Positions 17,793 to 26,885 of a stretch of 64,000 nucleotides of DNA are shown in pieces. The position numbers and the translations under genes were made by a program. Numbering within the stretch: position 1 is the first letter of the stretch; each line of letters starts with the position of its first letter. The notes under the pieces were generated by a model. That model saw only the letters and a list, made by a program, of their open reading frames with translations. It did not search any database and was not told the DNA's origin. The stretch comes from Mycobacterium sp. 1274761.0 (GTDB taxonomy: Bacteria; Actinomycetota; Actinomycetes; Mycobacteriales; Mycobacteriaceae), in the NCBI RefSeq assembly GCF_001668615.1, contig NZ_LZMC01000057.1, forward strand, positions 1 through 64,000, given 5' to 3'.

Positions 17793-17806
17793 AGCAAGCA
17801 CTTGCT
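17793..17806. promoter_or_regulatory. KstR2 operator between echA20 and the Rv3549c-like SDR
   Basis: AGCAAGCACTTGCT matches AnCAAGnnCTTGnT exactly. It is embedded in a longer symmetric string (CAAGCACTTGCTTG), so two overlapping half-site registers are possible. It lies between divergent starts at 17764 and 17822. Confidence 0.9.
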
Positions 17807-17821
17807 TGGTACGCTAGCACA

Positions 17822-18613
17822 GTGACCGACGCCGCTGACAGTGCTGGTTTGAAAGGCATCAACCTGCAATTGACCGGTCGAGTCGTGCTCGTGACGGGCG
17901 GCGTGCGAGGGGTCGGGGCTGGCATCAGCGCCGTCTTCGCCGCCCAGGGGGCAACCGTGGTGACGTGCGCGCGACGACCGGTCGACGGATCGCCCTATGA
18001 GTTCCACCCGTGTGACGTCCGCGACGACGACTCGGTGAAGGCGCTCGTGGAGAAGATCGTCGCCACGCACGGGGCTCTGGACGTGGTGGTCAACAACGCC
18101 GGCGGATCGCCGTATGTACTGGCTGCCGACGCATCGGCGAAATTCAGCAGCAAGATCGTGGAACTCAACCTCCTTGGGCCGCTCTCGGTTTCGACGCACG
18201 CGAACGCCGTCATGCAGAACCAAGCGCGCGGCGGGTCCATCGTGAACATCGCCAGCGTCAGCGGCAGGCGGCCGACACCGGGCACGGTGGCTTACGGCGC
18301 GGCGAAGGCCGGACTGGAGAGCGTCACCAGCACGCTGGCCGTCGAATGGGCGCCGAAGGTGCGGGTGAACTCCGTCGTGGTCGGCATGGTGGAGACCGAA
18401 CAATCCGAATTGTTCTACGGCGACGCCGATTCCATCGCGGCCATCTCTCGCAACGTCCCGCTCGGCAGGCTCGCGACGCCGGCCGACGTCGGTTGGGCCG
18501 CGGCGTTCCTGGCCTCCGACGCGGCGTCCTATATCAGCGGCGCGTCGCTCGAAGTGCACGGCGGCGGCGAGCCGCCACATTACCTGGGAACCACAACCGC
18601 CAACCTCAAATGA
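17822..18613 (+). CDS. Short-chain dehydrogenase (Rv3549c-like)
   Basis: SDR of 263 aa with TGGVRGVGAGISAVF near residue 25, VVNNAGGSPY near residue 93, a Ser in NIASVSGR and the catalytic YGAAK. GTG 17822 is placed just after the KstR2 box; the much longer open frame upstream is antisense to echA20. By synteny this is Rv3549c, a KstR2-regulated dehydrogenase presumed to act on a hydroxyl intermediate of HIP-CoA breakdown; its exact step is not settled. Confidence 0.85.
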   Translation: MTDAADSAGLKGINLQLTGRVVLVTGGVRGVGAGISAVFAAQGATVVTCARRPVDGSPYEFHPCDVRDDDSVKALVEKIVATHGALDVVVNNAGGSPYVLAADASAKFSSKIVELNLLGPLSVSTHANAVMQNQARGGSIVNIASVSGRRPTPGTVAYGAAKAGLESVTSTLAVEWAPKVRVNSVVVGMVETEQSELFYGDADSIAAISRNVPLGRLATPADVGWAAAFLASDAASYISGASLEVHGGGEPPHYLGTTTANLK

Positions 18614-18641
18614 ACTTCAAATAAACAAGGAGACAACGGAT

Positions 18642-19547
18642 ATGGGACTGCTCGACGGCCGCGTGGTCATCGTGACGGGCGCCGGTGGCGGCATCGGACG
18701 CGCGCATGCGCTGGCGTTCGCCGCCGAAGGGGCGCGAGTCGTGGTGAACGATATCGGAGTCGGTCTTGACGGTTCCCCGGCCAGCGGCGGCAGCGCCGCA
18801 CAAGGCGTCGTCGACGAAATCACCTCCGCTGGAGGGGAAGCCGTGGCCAGCGGTGCCAACGTCGCTGACTGGGCACAGGCCGAAGGCCTCATCCAGACGG
18901 CGGTCGACAGTTTCGGCGGCCTCGACGTGCTGGTCAACAACGCCGGCATCGTGCGCGACCGGATGTTCGCCAACACCAGCGAAGAGGAATTCGACGCGGT
19001 CATCGCGGTGCACCTCAAAGGACACTTCGCGACGATGCGGCACGCGGCGGCATACTGGCGCGCACAGTCCAAGGCCGGTAGTACCCCCGACGCCCGCATC
19101 ATCAACACCAGCTCGGGAGCCGGCCTGCAGGGCAGTGTCGGTCAGGCGAACTACAGCGCGGCCAAGGCAGGCATTGCGGCCATGACACTGGTCGGTGCCG
19201 CGGAGATGGCTCGTTACGGCGTCACCGTCAACGCCATCGCTCCCTCGGCGCGCACCCGCATGACCGAGACCGTCTTCGCCGACATGATGTCGACGCAGGA
19301 CAAGGACTTCGATTCGATGGCGCCAGAGAATATTTCACCGCTGGTGGTGTGGCTTGGCAGCGTCGAGTCGCGCGATGTCACCGGCCGGATGTTTGAGGTC
19401 GAAGGCGGCATTATCCGCGTCGCGGAGGGGTGGTCACACGGCCCCGAGATCGACAAGGGGGCCCGCTGGGATCCCACCGAGCTGGGGCCCGTGGTCAACG
19501 ATCTGCTCGCCAAGGCGCGGCCGCCGGTACCGGTTTTCGGCGCCTGA
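18642..19547 (+). CDS. Short-chain dehydrogenase (Rv3548c-like)
   Basis: SDR of 301 aa with VTGAGGGIGRAHALAF near residue 10, LVNNAGIVRD near residue 95, Ser in NTSSGAGLQG and the catalytic YSAAK. The longer nucleotide loop (VGLDGSPASGGSAAQGV) is typical of the peroxisomal-type 3-hydroxyacyl-CoA dehydrogenase branch, so beta-oxidation of a CoA thioester is likely. Strong Shine-Dalgarno AAGGAGA at 18627-18633, 8 bp before ATG 18642. It follows the Rv3549c-like gene in the same KstR2 transcript. Confidence 0.85.
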   Translation: MGLLDGRVVIVTGAGGGIGRAHALAFAAEGARVVVNDIGVGLDGSPASGGSAAQGVVDEITSAGGEAVASGANVADWAQAEGLIQTAVDSFGGLDVLVNNAGIVRDRMFANTSEEEFDAVIAVHLKGHFATMRHAAAYWRAQSKAGSTPDARIINTSSGAGLQGSVGQANYSAAKAGIAAMTLVGAAEMARYGVTVNAIAPSARTRMTETVFADMMSTQDKDFDSMAPENISPLVVWLGSVESRDVTGRMFEVEGGIIRVAEGWSHGPEIDKGARWDPTELGPVVNDLLAKARPPVPVFGA

Positions 19548-19558
19548 CGAAGCGCAAA

Positions 19559-20287
19559 CTACTTTTTCAGACGCCGGCTTCCTCCATGCCAATCTTCCTG
19601 TTGGCCAACGGATTCAGGGTCGACACCGAAGCTGGTGAGCTGCGGGCGCTCGCGCAGGCTCCGTTTCAATTCGGCGAAGCCCCCGAATTCGGCGAGGCCG
19701 ACCACGTGATCCCACAGCCGCACGGCGTCCTCGGTGCTGGGCAGCCGGCTGATCACCGGGCCGAAGAACGCGGTGCCCTCCGGCGGATTGAAATGCAGGA
19801 TCGGGGTGCCGACATCACGGCCGGTGAGCGCGAGCGCCTCCTCGGTCTCGGCGCGGATCTCGTCGTCGAGCGACGTGTCGTCCAGCGCGTCGGCAACCTC
19901 GACCGGCAACCCGGCCGCGACGAGCAACGGTTCAAGCACCCGTCGCGCGCCTTGGTCGGCACCCGACAGCGGATCCACTTTGCGCGACGTGTCGAACAGC
20001 CGGGTGCCGATCGCCTCGTACAGCGGCCCGACAGCATCCCGCCCGTGCGCGGCGCGGATACGTGCGGCGACCCGCAGCAGCCGCAGCCCGGCGGTATGCC
20101 CGGCTTCGTACTCCGGCGGGAAATGCGTCTCGTAGTCGATGTGCGCGTTGAGGATTCGCAATGAGATGAACCGCCAGTCCACCCGGTAGTTTCGCTGCTG
20201 CGCGACGATTCGCACCCACTTGCTGGTCAACCAGGCGAACGGGCAGACGGGATCGAAGTAGAAATGCAGATCGTAGGAATCGGTCAT
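19559..20287 (-). CDS. DsbA-fold protein with a single-Cys active-site motif
   Basis: Thioredoxin/DsbA-fold protein (242 aa) starting LHFYFDPVCPFAWLTSKW. The active-site position reads CPFA instead of CxxC, so only the first cysteine remains. This monothiol form occurs in 2-hydroxychromene-carboxylate-isomerase-like and mycothiol-linked members of the family. C-terminal elements (VGTPILHF near residue 165 and GPVISRLP) supply the usual cis-Pro region. A mycothiol-dependent reductase or isomerase role is possible but not shown. It lies downstream of fadA5 and the SnoaL-like gene on the same strand, so it may be part of the KstR-controlled transcript. Confidence 0.7.
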   Translation of the reverse strand: MTDSYDLHFYFDPVCPFAWLTSKWVRIVAQQRNYRVDWRFISLRILNAHIDYETHFPPEYEAGHTAGLRLLRVAARIRAAHGRDAVGPLYEAIGTRLFDTSRKVDPLSGADQGARRVLEPLLVAAGLPVEVADALDDTSLDDEIRAETEEALALTGRDVGTPILHFNPPEGTAFFGPVISRLPSTEDAVRLWDHVVGLAEFGGFAELKRSLRERPQLTSFGVDPESVGQQEDWHGGSRRLKK

Positions 20288-20297
20288 CGCGTGGCAG

Positions 20298-20683
20298 CTA
20301 CGACATCAGAAACGGCCGTACGACCGCCCGGATGTGATGGATCTGGCCGTCCGCGGCAGGGATCACGAAGGTCTCGTCGACGTGCGCGCCGACCCGGCGC
20401 CCGGCCAGCGACGGGCGGGTCGTCAAGTCGAACCGCGCCCGCACCGTGTCACCGTCCACCGTGAACTCGGGGGTCGAAGCGGATGCGATGACACGGTACT
20501 GCGGGCCACCATTGAGGCTGCGCCGCAGGTGGTTTCCCGAAAACCCGGTCTTGACGCCGAATTCGATGCGGGTGCAATTCGGTGCGAACGGCACCGCGCC
20601 GGCATCGTGGTTCACCAGCGCGTCGATGTAGGCCTGCGCGGCCGCGATGCGCTCGGCTTCGGTGAAGATCCGGGTCTCGGTCA

Positions 20684-20684
<1 letters not shown>
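20298..20684 (-). CDS. Small SnoaL/NTF2-like protein downstream of fadA5
   Basis: 128 aa beginning VTETRIFTEAERIAAAQAYIDALVNHDA, an N-terminal helix pattern typical of the NTF2/SnoaL-like cone fold, followed by beta-rich sequence (DGDTVRARFDLTTRP and VDETFVIPAADGQIHHI). No catalytic residues are assignable. GTG 20684 overlaps the fadA5 TAG by one base, so it is translationally coupled to a side-chain thiolase. Proteins of this fold in steroid clusters include isomerases and hydratases, but the function here is unknown. Confidence 0.65.
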
Positions 20685-21856
<1,172 letters not shown>

Positions 21857-21857
21857 C

Positions 21858-21871
21858 TAGAACACGTTTCA
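21858..21871. promoter_or_regulatory. KstR operator, fadA5-proximal
   Basis: TAGAACACGTTTCA matches the KstR consensus TnnAACnnGTTnnA exactly. It starts 11 bp upstream of the fadA5 start codon, where a bound repressor would block the fadA5 promoter or 5' end. Confidence 0.92.
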
Positions 21872-21936
21872 TTACTCTGACAAGCTGCGTTGGGGGCGAG
21901 CCTTTGATCTGCGTAGAAGGCATGTTTTACTGGCAC

Positions 21937-21950
21937 TAGAACACGTTGCA
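21937..21950. promoter_or_regulatory. KstR operator, cyp125-proximal
   Basis: TAGAACACGTTGCA matches TnnAACnnGTTnnA exactly. It ends 14 bp before ATG 21965 of cyp125. With the site at 21858 it gives each divergent operon its own KstR box, 79 bp apart. Confidence 0.92.
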
Positions 21951-21964
21951 ATAAGGAGTTCTCC

Positions 21965-23224
21965 ATGGGTTGCCCCATTTCGCCCGAATTCGACTTCCTC
22001 GACGCGAGCCTGAACCTCGAGCGTCTGCCCGTCGAGGAACTCGCCGAGCTGCGCAAGTCTGAGCCTATCCACTGGGTCGACGTGCCCGCGGGCACCGGCG
22101 GGTTCGGTGACAAAGGCTATTGGCTGGTCACCAAGCACGCCGACGTCAAAGAGGTGTCAAAGCGCAACGACGTCTTCGGCAGCTCGCCCGATGGCGCCAT
22201 CCCGGTCTGGCCGCAGGACATGACCCGAGAAGCCATCGACTTGCAGCGCAGCGTGCTGCTGAACATGGACGCACCCCAGCACACTCGACTGCGCAAGATC
22301 ATCTCGCGCGGTTTCACCCCGCGGGCCATCGGGCGGATCGAGGACGAGCTGCGGGTACGCGCGCAGAAGATCGCCGAAACCGCCGCGGCCGAGGGATCCG
22401 GCGACTTCGTCGAGCAGGTGTCCTGCGAGCTGCCGCTGCAGGCGATCGCGGGGCTGCTCGGCGTCCCCCAAGAGGACCGCGACAAGCTGTTCCGGTGGTC
22501 CAACGAGATGACCGCCGGTGAAGATCCGGAATACGCCCACATCGATCCCGCGGTTTCGTCGTTCGAGCTGATCCAGTACGCGATGAAGATGGCCGAGGAC
22601 CGCGCCAAGACCCCCACCGACGACATCGTCACCAAGCTCATCGAGGCGGATATCGAGGGCGAGAAGCTCTCGGACGACGAATTCGGCTTCTTCGTCGTGA
22701 TGCTGGCGGTGGCCGGCAACGAAACCACGCGTAACTCGATCACACACGGCATGATCGCGTTCTCGCGGAACCCCGATCAGTGGGAGCTGTACAAGAAGCG
22801 ACGCCCCGAAACCGCCGCCGACGAGATCGTCCGCTGGGCGACGCCCGTCTCGGCGTTCCAGCGCACCGCGCTCGAGGACGTCGAATTGGGCGGCGTGCAG
22901 ATCAAGAAGGGTCAGCGCGTCGTAATGTCCTATCGCTCAGCGAATTTCGATGAAGACGTTTTCGACGAGCCGCACACGTTCAACATCCTGCGCGACCCGA
23001 ACCCGCACGTCGGGTTCGGCGGCACCGGCGCGCACTACTGCATAGGCGCCAACCTCGCCAAGATGACGATCAACCTGATCTTCAACGCCGTCGCCGACCA
23101 CATGCCCGACCTCAAGCCCATCGGCGAGCCGGAGCGGCTCAAGTCGGGGTGGTTGAACGGCATCAAGCACTGGCAGGTTGACTACACCGGCGCCAATGCG
23201 CAGAAGTGTCCGGTCAGCCAGTAG
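21965..23224 (+). CDS. cyp125: Steroid C26/C27 monooxygenase CYP125
   Basis: Cytochrome P450 of 419 aa. The I-helix motif AVAGNETTRNS lies near residue 248, the ExxR element in ADEIVRW, and the heme-thiolate loop GFGGTGAHYCIGANLAK has Cys about 359. CYP125 oxidises the terminal methyl of the cholesterol/cholestenone side chain to the carboxylate. It is the first gene of the side-chain operon cyp125-fadE28-fadE29-chsH2-chsH1-ltp2. A Shine-Dalgarno-like AAGGAG precedes ATG by 5 bp. The N-terminus (MGCPISPEFDFLDASLN) is shorter than in the M. tuberculosis protein. Confidence 0.93.
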   Translation: MGCPISPEFDFLDASLNLERLPVEELAELRKSEPIHWVDVPAGTGGFGDKGYWLVTKHADVKEVSKRNDVFGSSPDGAIPVWPQDMTREAIDLQRSVLLNMDAPQHTRLRKIISRGFTPRAIGRIEDELRVRAQKIAETAAAEGSGDFVEQVSCELPLQAIAGLLGVPQEDRDKLFRWSNEMTAGEDPEYAHIDPAVSSFELIQYAMKMAEDRAKTPTDDIVTKLIEADIEGEKLSDDEFGFFVVMLAVAGNETTRNSITHGMIAFSRNPDQWELYKKRRPETAADEIVRWATPVSAFQRTALEDVELGGVQIKKGQRVVMSYRSANFDEDVFDEPHTFNILRDPNPHVGFGGTGAHYCIGANLAKMTINLIFNAVADHMPDLKPIGEPERLKSGWLNGIKHWQVDYTGANAQKCPVSQ

Positions 23225-23233
23225 GAGGATTCG

Positions 23234-24253
23234 GTGGATTTCACTCCCGACGAAGGGCAGCAGGCCGTCGCCGACGTCGTCAACTCGGTACTCGAACGCG
23301 ACAACACGTGGGACGCTCTGGTCGCCGGTGGTGTGACGGCACTAGGTGTACCCGAGCGGCTCGGGGGTGACGGTGTCGGGCTGGCCGAGTTGTCGACGGC
23401 GCTGACCGAGATCGGCAGGCACGGCACGACGGGCCCCGCGCTGTCGGTGATCGGTGCCACCGTCGTGCTTCTGGACTTGGCCTCCGAGGCCCAGCAGGAC
23501 CGCTATCTCGCAAGCGTTGCCAAGGGCTCGATCGTGACACTGGCCGTCAACGAACCGGGCGCCGCACTGCCAGACAAGCCGGCGGCGACCCTGTCGGACG
23601 GCACACTCAACGGCACGAAAATCGGCGTTGGGTATGCGGGACAAGCGGACTGGCTTATCGTGACGGCCGATACCGGCGTCGTCGTGGTGTCCGCCAAGGC
23701 CGGCGGTGTCACGGCCACCAAGACCCCGACGGCCAACCACTCCGATGAGTACGTGGTGACGTTCTCCGACGTCGCGGTGCCAGGCGATGACGTGCTTGCC
23801 GACGCGCAGCCCAAGCGCGTGAATCAGCTGGCGCTCGCGACCACCGGCTCGTTCGCGGCCGGGCTTGTCGCCGGCGCGCTGCGCCTGACCGCCGATTACG
23901 TCGCCAACCGCGAACAGTTTGGCAAGCCGTTGTCGACGTTCCAGACCGTCGCCGCGCAGCTGGCCGAGGTGTATATCGCTTCGCGCACACTGACTTTGGC
24001 CGCCAACTCGGTGGCGTGGCGGCTGACCGAGGGGCTCGACGCCGATGAGGACCTCGACGTGCTGGGCTACTGGCTCGCGTCGCAGGCGCCGCCGGTGATG
24101 CAGCTCTGCCACCATCTGCACGGCGGAATGGGCATGGACATCGCTTACCCGATGGACCGCTACTACTCGACGATCAAGGACCTCACCCGGCTGGTGGGTG
24201 GTCCATCACAGCGGCTGGCTCGTCTCGGGTCCTCGACTCTGGTGGGAGCGTAA
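23234..24253 (+). CDS. fadE28: Acyl-CoA dehydrogenase subunit FadE28 (ChsE1)
   Basis: Short acyl-CoA dehydrogenase subunit of 339 aa, the same length as the M. tuberculosis protein. It begins MDFTPDEGQQAVADVV and ends with the family motif HLHGGMGMDIAYPMDRYY. Paired with FadE29 as ChsE1-ChsE2, it dehydrogenates the 3-carbon 17-propionyl-CoA side chain. GTG start chosen: AGGAGG at 23223-23228 ends 5 bp before it. Its stop overlaps the fadE29 ATG by one base. Confidence 0.93.
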   Translation: MDFTPDEGQQAVADVVNSVLERDNTWDALVAGGVTALGVPERLGGDGVGLAELSTALTEIGRHGTTGPALSVIGATVVLLDLASEAQQDRYLASVAKGSIVTLAVNEPGAALPDKPAATLSDGTLNGTKIGVGYAGQADWLIVTADTGVVVVSAKAGGVTATKTPTANHSDEYVVTFSDVAVPGDDVLADAQPKRVNQLALATTGSFAAGLVAGALRLTADYVANREQFGKPLSTFQTVAAQLAEVYIASRTLTLAANSVAWRLTEGLDADEDLDVLGYWLASQAPPVMQLCHHLHGGMGMDIAYPMDRYYSTIKDLTRLVGGPSQRLARLGSSTLVGA

Positions 24254-25416
24254 TGTACATCGAGCTGACGCCCGAGCAGAAGAAACTGCAAGCGGAACTG
24301 CGCGAGTACTTTTCGAACCTCATCACCCCGGAAGAAGCCGCGGAGATGGAGACGGACCGCCACGGCAAGGCGTACCGGGCGGTCATCAAGCGGATGGGTT
24401 CCGACGGCAAGCTCGGCGTCGGCTGGCCGAAGGAGTTCGGCGGCCTCGGCTACGGACCGGTGGAGCAGTCGATCTTCGTCAACGAGGCGCACCGCGCCGA
24501 TGTGCCGCTTCCCGCCGTCACGCTGCAGACGGTCGGGCCGACCCTGCAGGTGTACGGCAGCGACGCGCAGAAGAAGAAGTTCCTACCGGCCATCCTGGCG
24601 GGCGAGGTTCACTTCGCGATCGGCTACACCGAGCCCGAGGCCGGCACTGATCTGGCGTCGCTGCGCACCACGGCGGTCCGCCAGGGCGACGAGTACATCG
24701 TCAACGGCCAGAAGGTGTTCACCACCGGCGGCCACGACGCCGACTACGTGTGGCTGGCCTGCCGCACCGATCCGGAAGCCGCCAAGCACAAGGGCATCTC
24801 GATTCTCATCGTGGACACCAAAGACCCAGGCTACTCGTGGACGCCGATGATCCTGTCCGACGGCGCACACCACACCAACGCCACGTACTACAACGATGTG
24901 CGGGTGCCCGCCGACATGCTCGTCGGCGAGGAAAACGGTGGCTGGCGGCTGATCACCACCCAGCTCAACAACGAGCGGGTGATGCTTGGACCGGCCGGCC
25001 GGTTCGCGTCGCTGTATGACCGCATCCACGCGTGGGCCTCGGCGCCGGGCAGCAGCGGGGCCATCCCGCTCGACCACGACGACGTCAAGCGTTCGCTCGG
25101 TGAGCTGCGGGCGATGTGGCGCATCAACGAGCTGCTCAACTGGCAGGTGGCCGCCTCGGGCGAGACCATCGACGTTGCAGACGCCGCGGCGACGAAAGTG
25201 TTTGGCACCGAACGTATTCAGTACGCGGGACGGCTGGCTGAGGACATCGTCGGAGCCCACGGCAACCCCGCTGACCCGCACACGGCCGAACTGCTCGAGT
25301 GGTTGGACAGCCAGACGAAGCGGAACCTGGTCATCACATTCGGGGGCGGAGTGAATGAGGTGATGCGCGAAATGATCGCTGCCGCAGGCCTGAAGGTCCC
25401 GCGGGTGCCGCGATGA
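24253..25416 (+). CDS. fadE29: Acyl-CoA dehydrogenase subunit FadE29 (ChsE2)
   Basis: Full-length subunit of the ChsE1-ChsE2 heterotetramer (387 aa), with GYTEPEAGTDLASL, NGQKVFTTGG, LNNERVMLGPAGRF and the C-terminal GNPADPHTAELLEW region in place of the usual Ile-Gln-Arg ending. It acts on the last three side-chain carbons. It is followed not directly by chsH2 but by a 112-bp tandem duplication; its TGA overlaps the ATG of the first micro-ORF in that repeat. Confidence 0.93.
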   Translation: MYIELTPEQKKLQAELREYFSNLITPEEAAEMETDRHGKAYRAVIKRMGSDGKLGVGWPKEFGGLGYGPVEQSIFVNEAHRADVPLPAVTLQTVGPTLQVYGSDAQKKKFLPAILAGEVHFAIGYTEPEAGTDLASLRTTAVRQGDEYIVNGQKVFTTGGHDADYVWLACRTDPEAAKHKGISILIVDTKDPGYSWTPMILSDGAHHTNATYYNDVRVPADMLVGEENGGWRLITTQLNNERVMLGPAGRFASLYDRIHAWASAPGSSGAIPLDHDDVKRSLGELRAMWRINELLNWQVAASGETIDVADAAATKVFGTERIQYAGRLAEDIVGAHGNPADPHTAELLEWLDSQTKRNLVITFGGGVNEVMREMIAAAGLKVPRVPR

Positions 25417-25523
25417 GCGCTTGCGCGAAGTGGGGCCACGGTCGAAGAGCAGGGGACAGAGGGCAGCGATGAGCGCTTGCGCGAAGTGGGGCCACGGTCG
25501 AAGAGCAGGGGACAGAGGGCAGC
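25412..25523 (+). repeat. Perfect 56-bp tandem duplication between fadE29 and chsH2
   Basis: Two identical 56-bp units (25412-25467 and 25468-25523) begin GATGAGCGCTTGCGCGAAG and end with AGAGGGCAGC. The period is 56, not a multiple of 3, which is exactly what is needed for consecutive ATGA stop-start overlaps (20 codons minus 4 bases). Each unit ends with an AGAGGG Shine-Dalgarno-like string 5 bp before the next start codon. Confidence 0.97.
25413..25472 (+). CDS. Micro-ORF 1 in tandem repeat (19 aa)
   Basis: ATG overlaps the fadE29 TGA, and TGA overlaps the ATG of micro-ORF 2. It encodes the basic 19-residue peptide MSACAKWGHGRRAGDRGQR. No homologous function is known to me. It may be only a translational relay that keeps ribosomes moving from fadE29 to chsH2, or a chance reading of duplicated DNA. 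The frame, start and stop are certain; translation is not. Confidence 0.4.
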   Translation: MSACAKWGHGRRAGDRGQR

Positions 25524-25528
25524 GGTGA
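25469..25528 (+). CDS. Micro-ORF 2 in tandem repeat (19 aa)
   Basis: The same peptide as micro-ORF 1. The start ATG overlaps the stop of copy 1, AGAGGG (25458-25463) lies 5 bp upstream, and its TGA overlaps the GTG start of chsH2 (GTGA). Copy 2 differs from copy 1 only at the junction, where the last codon is CGG instead of CGA, both Arg. Confidence 0.4.
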   Translation: MSACAKWGHGRRAGDRGQR

Positions 25529-26487
25529 CACCGGAGGAGATCCACAAGACCGTCGCGGACATCAAGGCGGCGGGGCCCAGTAAGCCGCGGGCGGGCCGCG
25601 ACCCGGTGAACCAGCCAATGATCCGGCACTGGGTCGATGCAATCGGCGACGCGAACCCGATCTACATCGACGAGGGGGCCGCGCAGGCGGCGGGTCACCC
25701 GGGGATCGTCGCCCCGCCGGCGATGATCCAGGTCTGGACGATGATGGGCCTCGGGGGCCAACGCCCCGGAGACGACCCGATCGGTCCGATCATGGAATTG
25801 TTCGACCAAGCAGGTTACGTCGGCGTCGTCGCGACCAACTGCGACCAGACCTACCACCGGTATCTGCGGCCGGGAGAAGAGGTCAGTGTCGTCGCCGAAC
25901 TGACCGACGTCGTGGGCCCGAAGCAGACCGCTCTGGGTGAGGGTTACTTCATCAGTCAGCGGATCACGTGGCAGGTCGGCGATGAGGATATCGCCGAAAT
26001 GGATTGGCGCATCCTCAAGTTCATTCCACGAGACTCCGGCGGCAGCGCATCGGCCACGGTTCCCGAGGATCTCGACGCCGACGCGATGATGCGGCCCGCA
26101 TCCTCACGAGACACCAAGTTCTTCTGGGACGGCGTCAACGCCCACCAGTTGCGCATCCAGAAGCGGGCTGACGGCAGCTTGCAGCACCCGCCGGTGCCCG
26201 CGTTGTGGCAGGAAAAAGAAGCCGAGATCGACTACCAGGTCGCCAGCGGCAAGGGCACGGTCTTCAGCTTCGTCGTGCATCACGCACCAAAGGTGCCGGG
26301 GCGGACGCTGCCGTTCGTCATCGCGCTCGTCGAGCTGGAGGAGGGCGTGCGGATGCTGGGCGAGCTGCGCAACGTGGACCCGGCGACGGTGGAAATCGGA
26401 ATGCCGGTCCGCGCAACCTATATCGACTTCCCCGAGGGCCCCAACGGCCCAGCGTGGACGCTATACGCATGGGAGCCCGACTCATGA
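25525..26487 (+). CDS. chsH2: Enoyl-CoA hydratase subunit ChsH2 (MaoC + DUF35)
   Basis: Two-domain protein of 320 aa. The N-terminal MaoC-like hot-dog domain (residues about 1-180) is followed by a rubredoxin/OB-type DUF35 region (DSRDTKFFWDG... onward). With ChsH1 it hydrates the 17-propenoyl-CoA, and its DUF35 part binds the aldolase Ltp2 (known for the M. tuberculosis and related enzymes). GTG 25525 is chosen because of the AGAGGG site at 25514-25519 and the overlap with micro-ORF 2. An in-frame upstream start at 25477 inside the repeat is less likely. Confidence 0.9.
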   Translation: MTPEEIHKTVADIKAAGPSKPRAGRDPVNQPMIRHWVDAIGDANPIYIDEGAAQAAGHPGIVAPPAMIQVWTMMGLGGQRPGDDPIGPIMELFDQAGYVGVVATNCDQTYHRYLRPGEEVSVVAELTDVVGPKQTALGEGYFISQRITWQVGDEDIAEMDWRILKFIPRDSGGSASATVPEDLDADAMMRPASSRDTKFFWDGVNAHQLRIQKRADGSLQHPPVPALWQEKEAEIDYQVASGKGTVFSFVVHHAPKVPGRTLPFVIALVELEEGVRMLGELRNVDPATVEIGMPVRATYIDFPEGPNGPAWTLYAWEPDS

Positions 26488-26885
26488 GCGCACCAAGCAT
26501 CGAGGTCGGCACGAAGCTGCCAGAGCTCGCGCTCTACGGCGATCCGACCTTCATCGTGTCGACGGCCATCGCCACCCGGGACTATCAGGACGTCCACCAC
26601 GACCGCGATAAGGCGCAGGCGAAGGGGTCCAAGGACATCTTCGTCAACATCCTCACCGACACCGGCCTGGTACAGCGCTACGTCACCGACTGGGCGGGGC
26701 CGACTGCGATCATCAAGTCGATCAAGTTGCGGCTCGGCGTGCCCTGGTATGCCTACGACACGGTGACATTCAAAGGCGAGGTCACCGACGTCACCGACGG
26801 GCTGATTACGGTGAAAGTCGTTGGCAGCAACAGCCTTGGCGATCATGTCGTTGCGACCTCCACGTTGACGATCGGAGGGGTCTGA
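26484..26885 (+). CDS. chsH1: Enoyl-CoA hydratase subunit ChsH1 (MaoC)
   Basis: Single hot-dog MaoC domain (133 aa). It keeps the hydratase-2 motif ATRDYQDVHHDRDKAQAKG near residues 30-48, which supplies the catalytic Asp/His; ChsH2 provides the pseudo-symmetric partner. The heteromer hydrates the alpha,beta-unsaturated 3-carbon side chain made by ChsE1-ChsE2. ATG overlaps the chsH2 TGA (ATGA) and its stop overlaps the ltp2 ATG (TGATG). Confidence 0.93.
   Translation: MSAPSIEVGTKLPELALYGDPTFIVSTAIATRDYQDVHHDRDKAQAKGSKDIFVNILTDTGLVQRYVTDWAGPTAIIKSIKLRLGVPWYAYDTVTFKGEVTDVTDGLITVKVVGSNSLGDHVVATSTLTIGGV

Noticed and set aside
25412-25523. CRISPR-like repeat
   Set aside because: Only two units with no spacer between them; it is a direct tandem duplication at a gene junction.
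24583-25857. Long minus-strand frame opposite fadE29 and chsH2
   Set aside because: Antisense shadow caused by high GC; composition is His/Arg-rich and it covers two certain genes and the tandem repeat.
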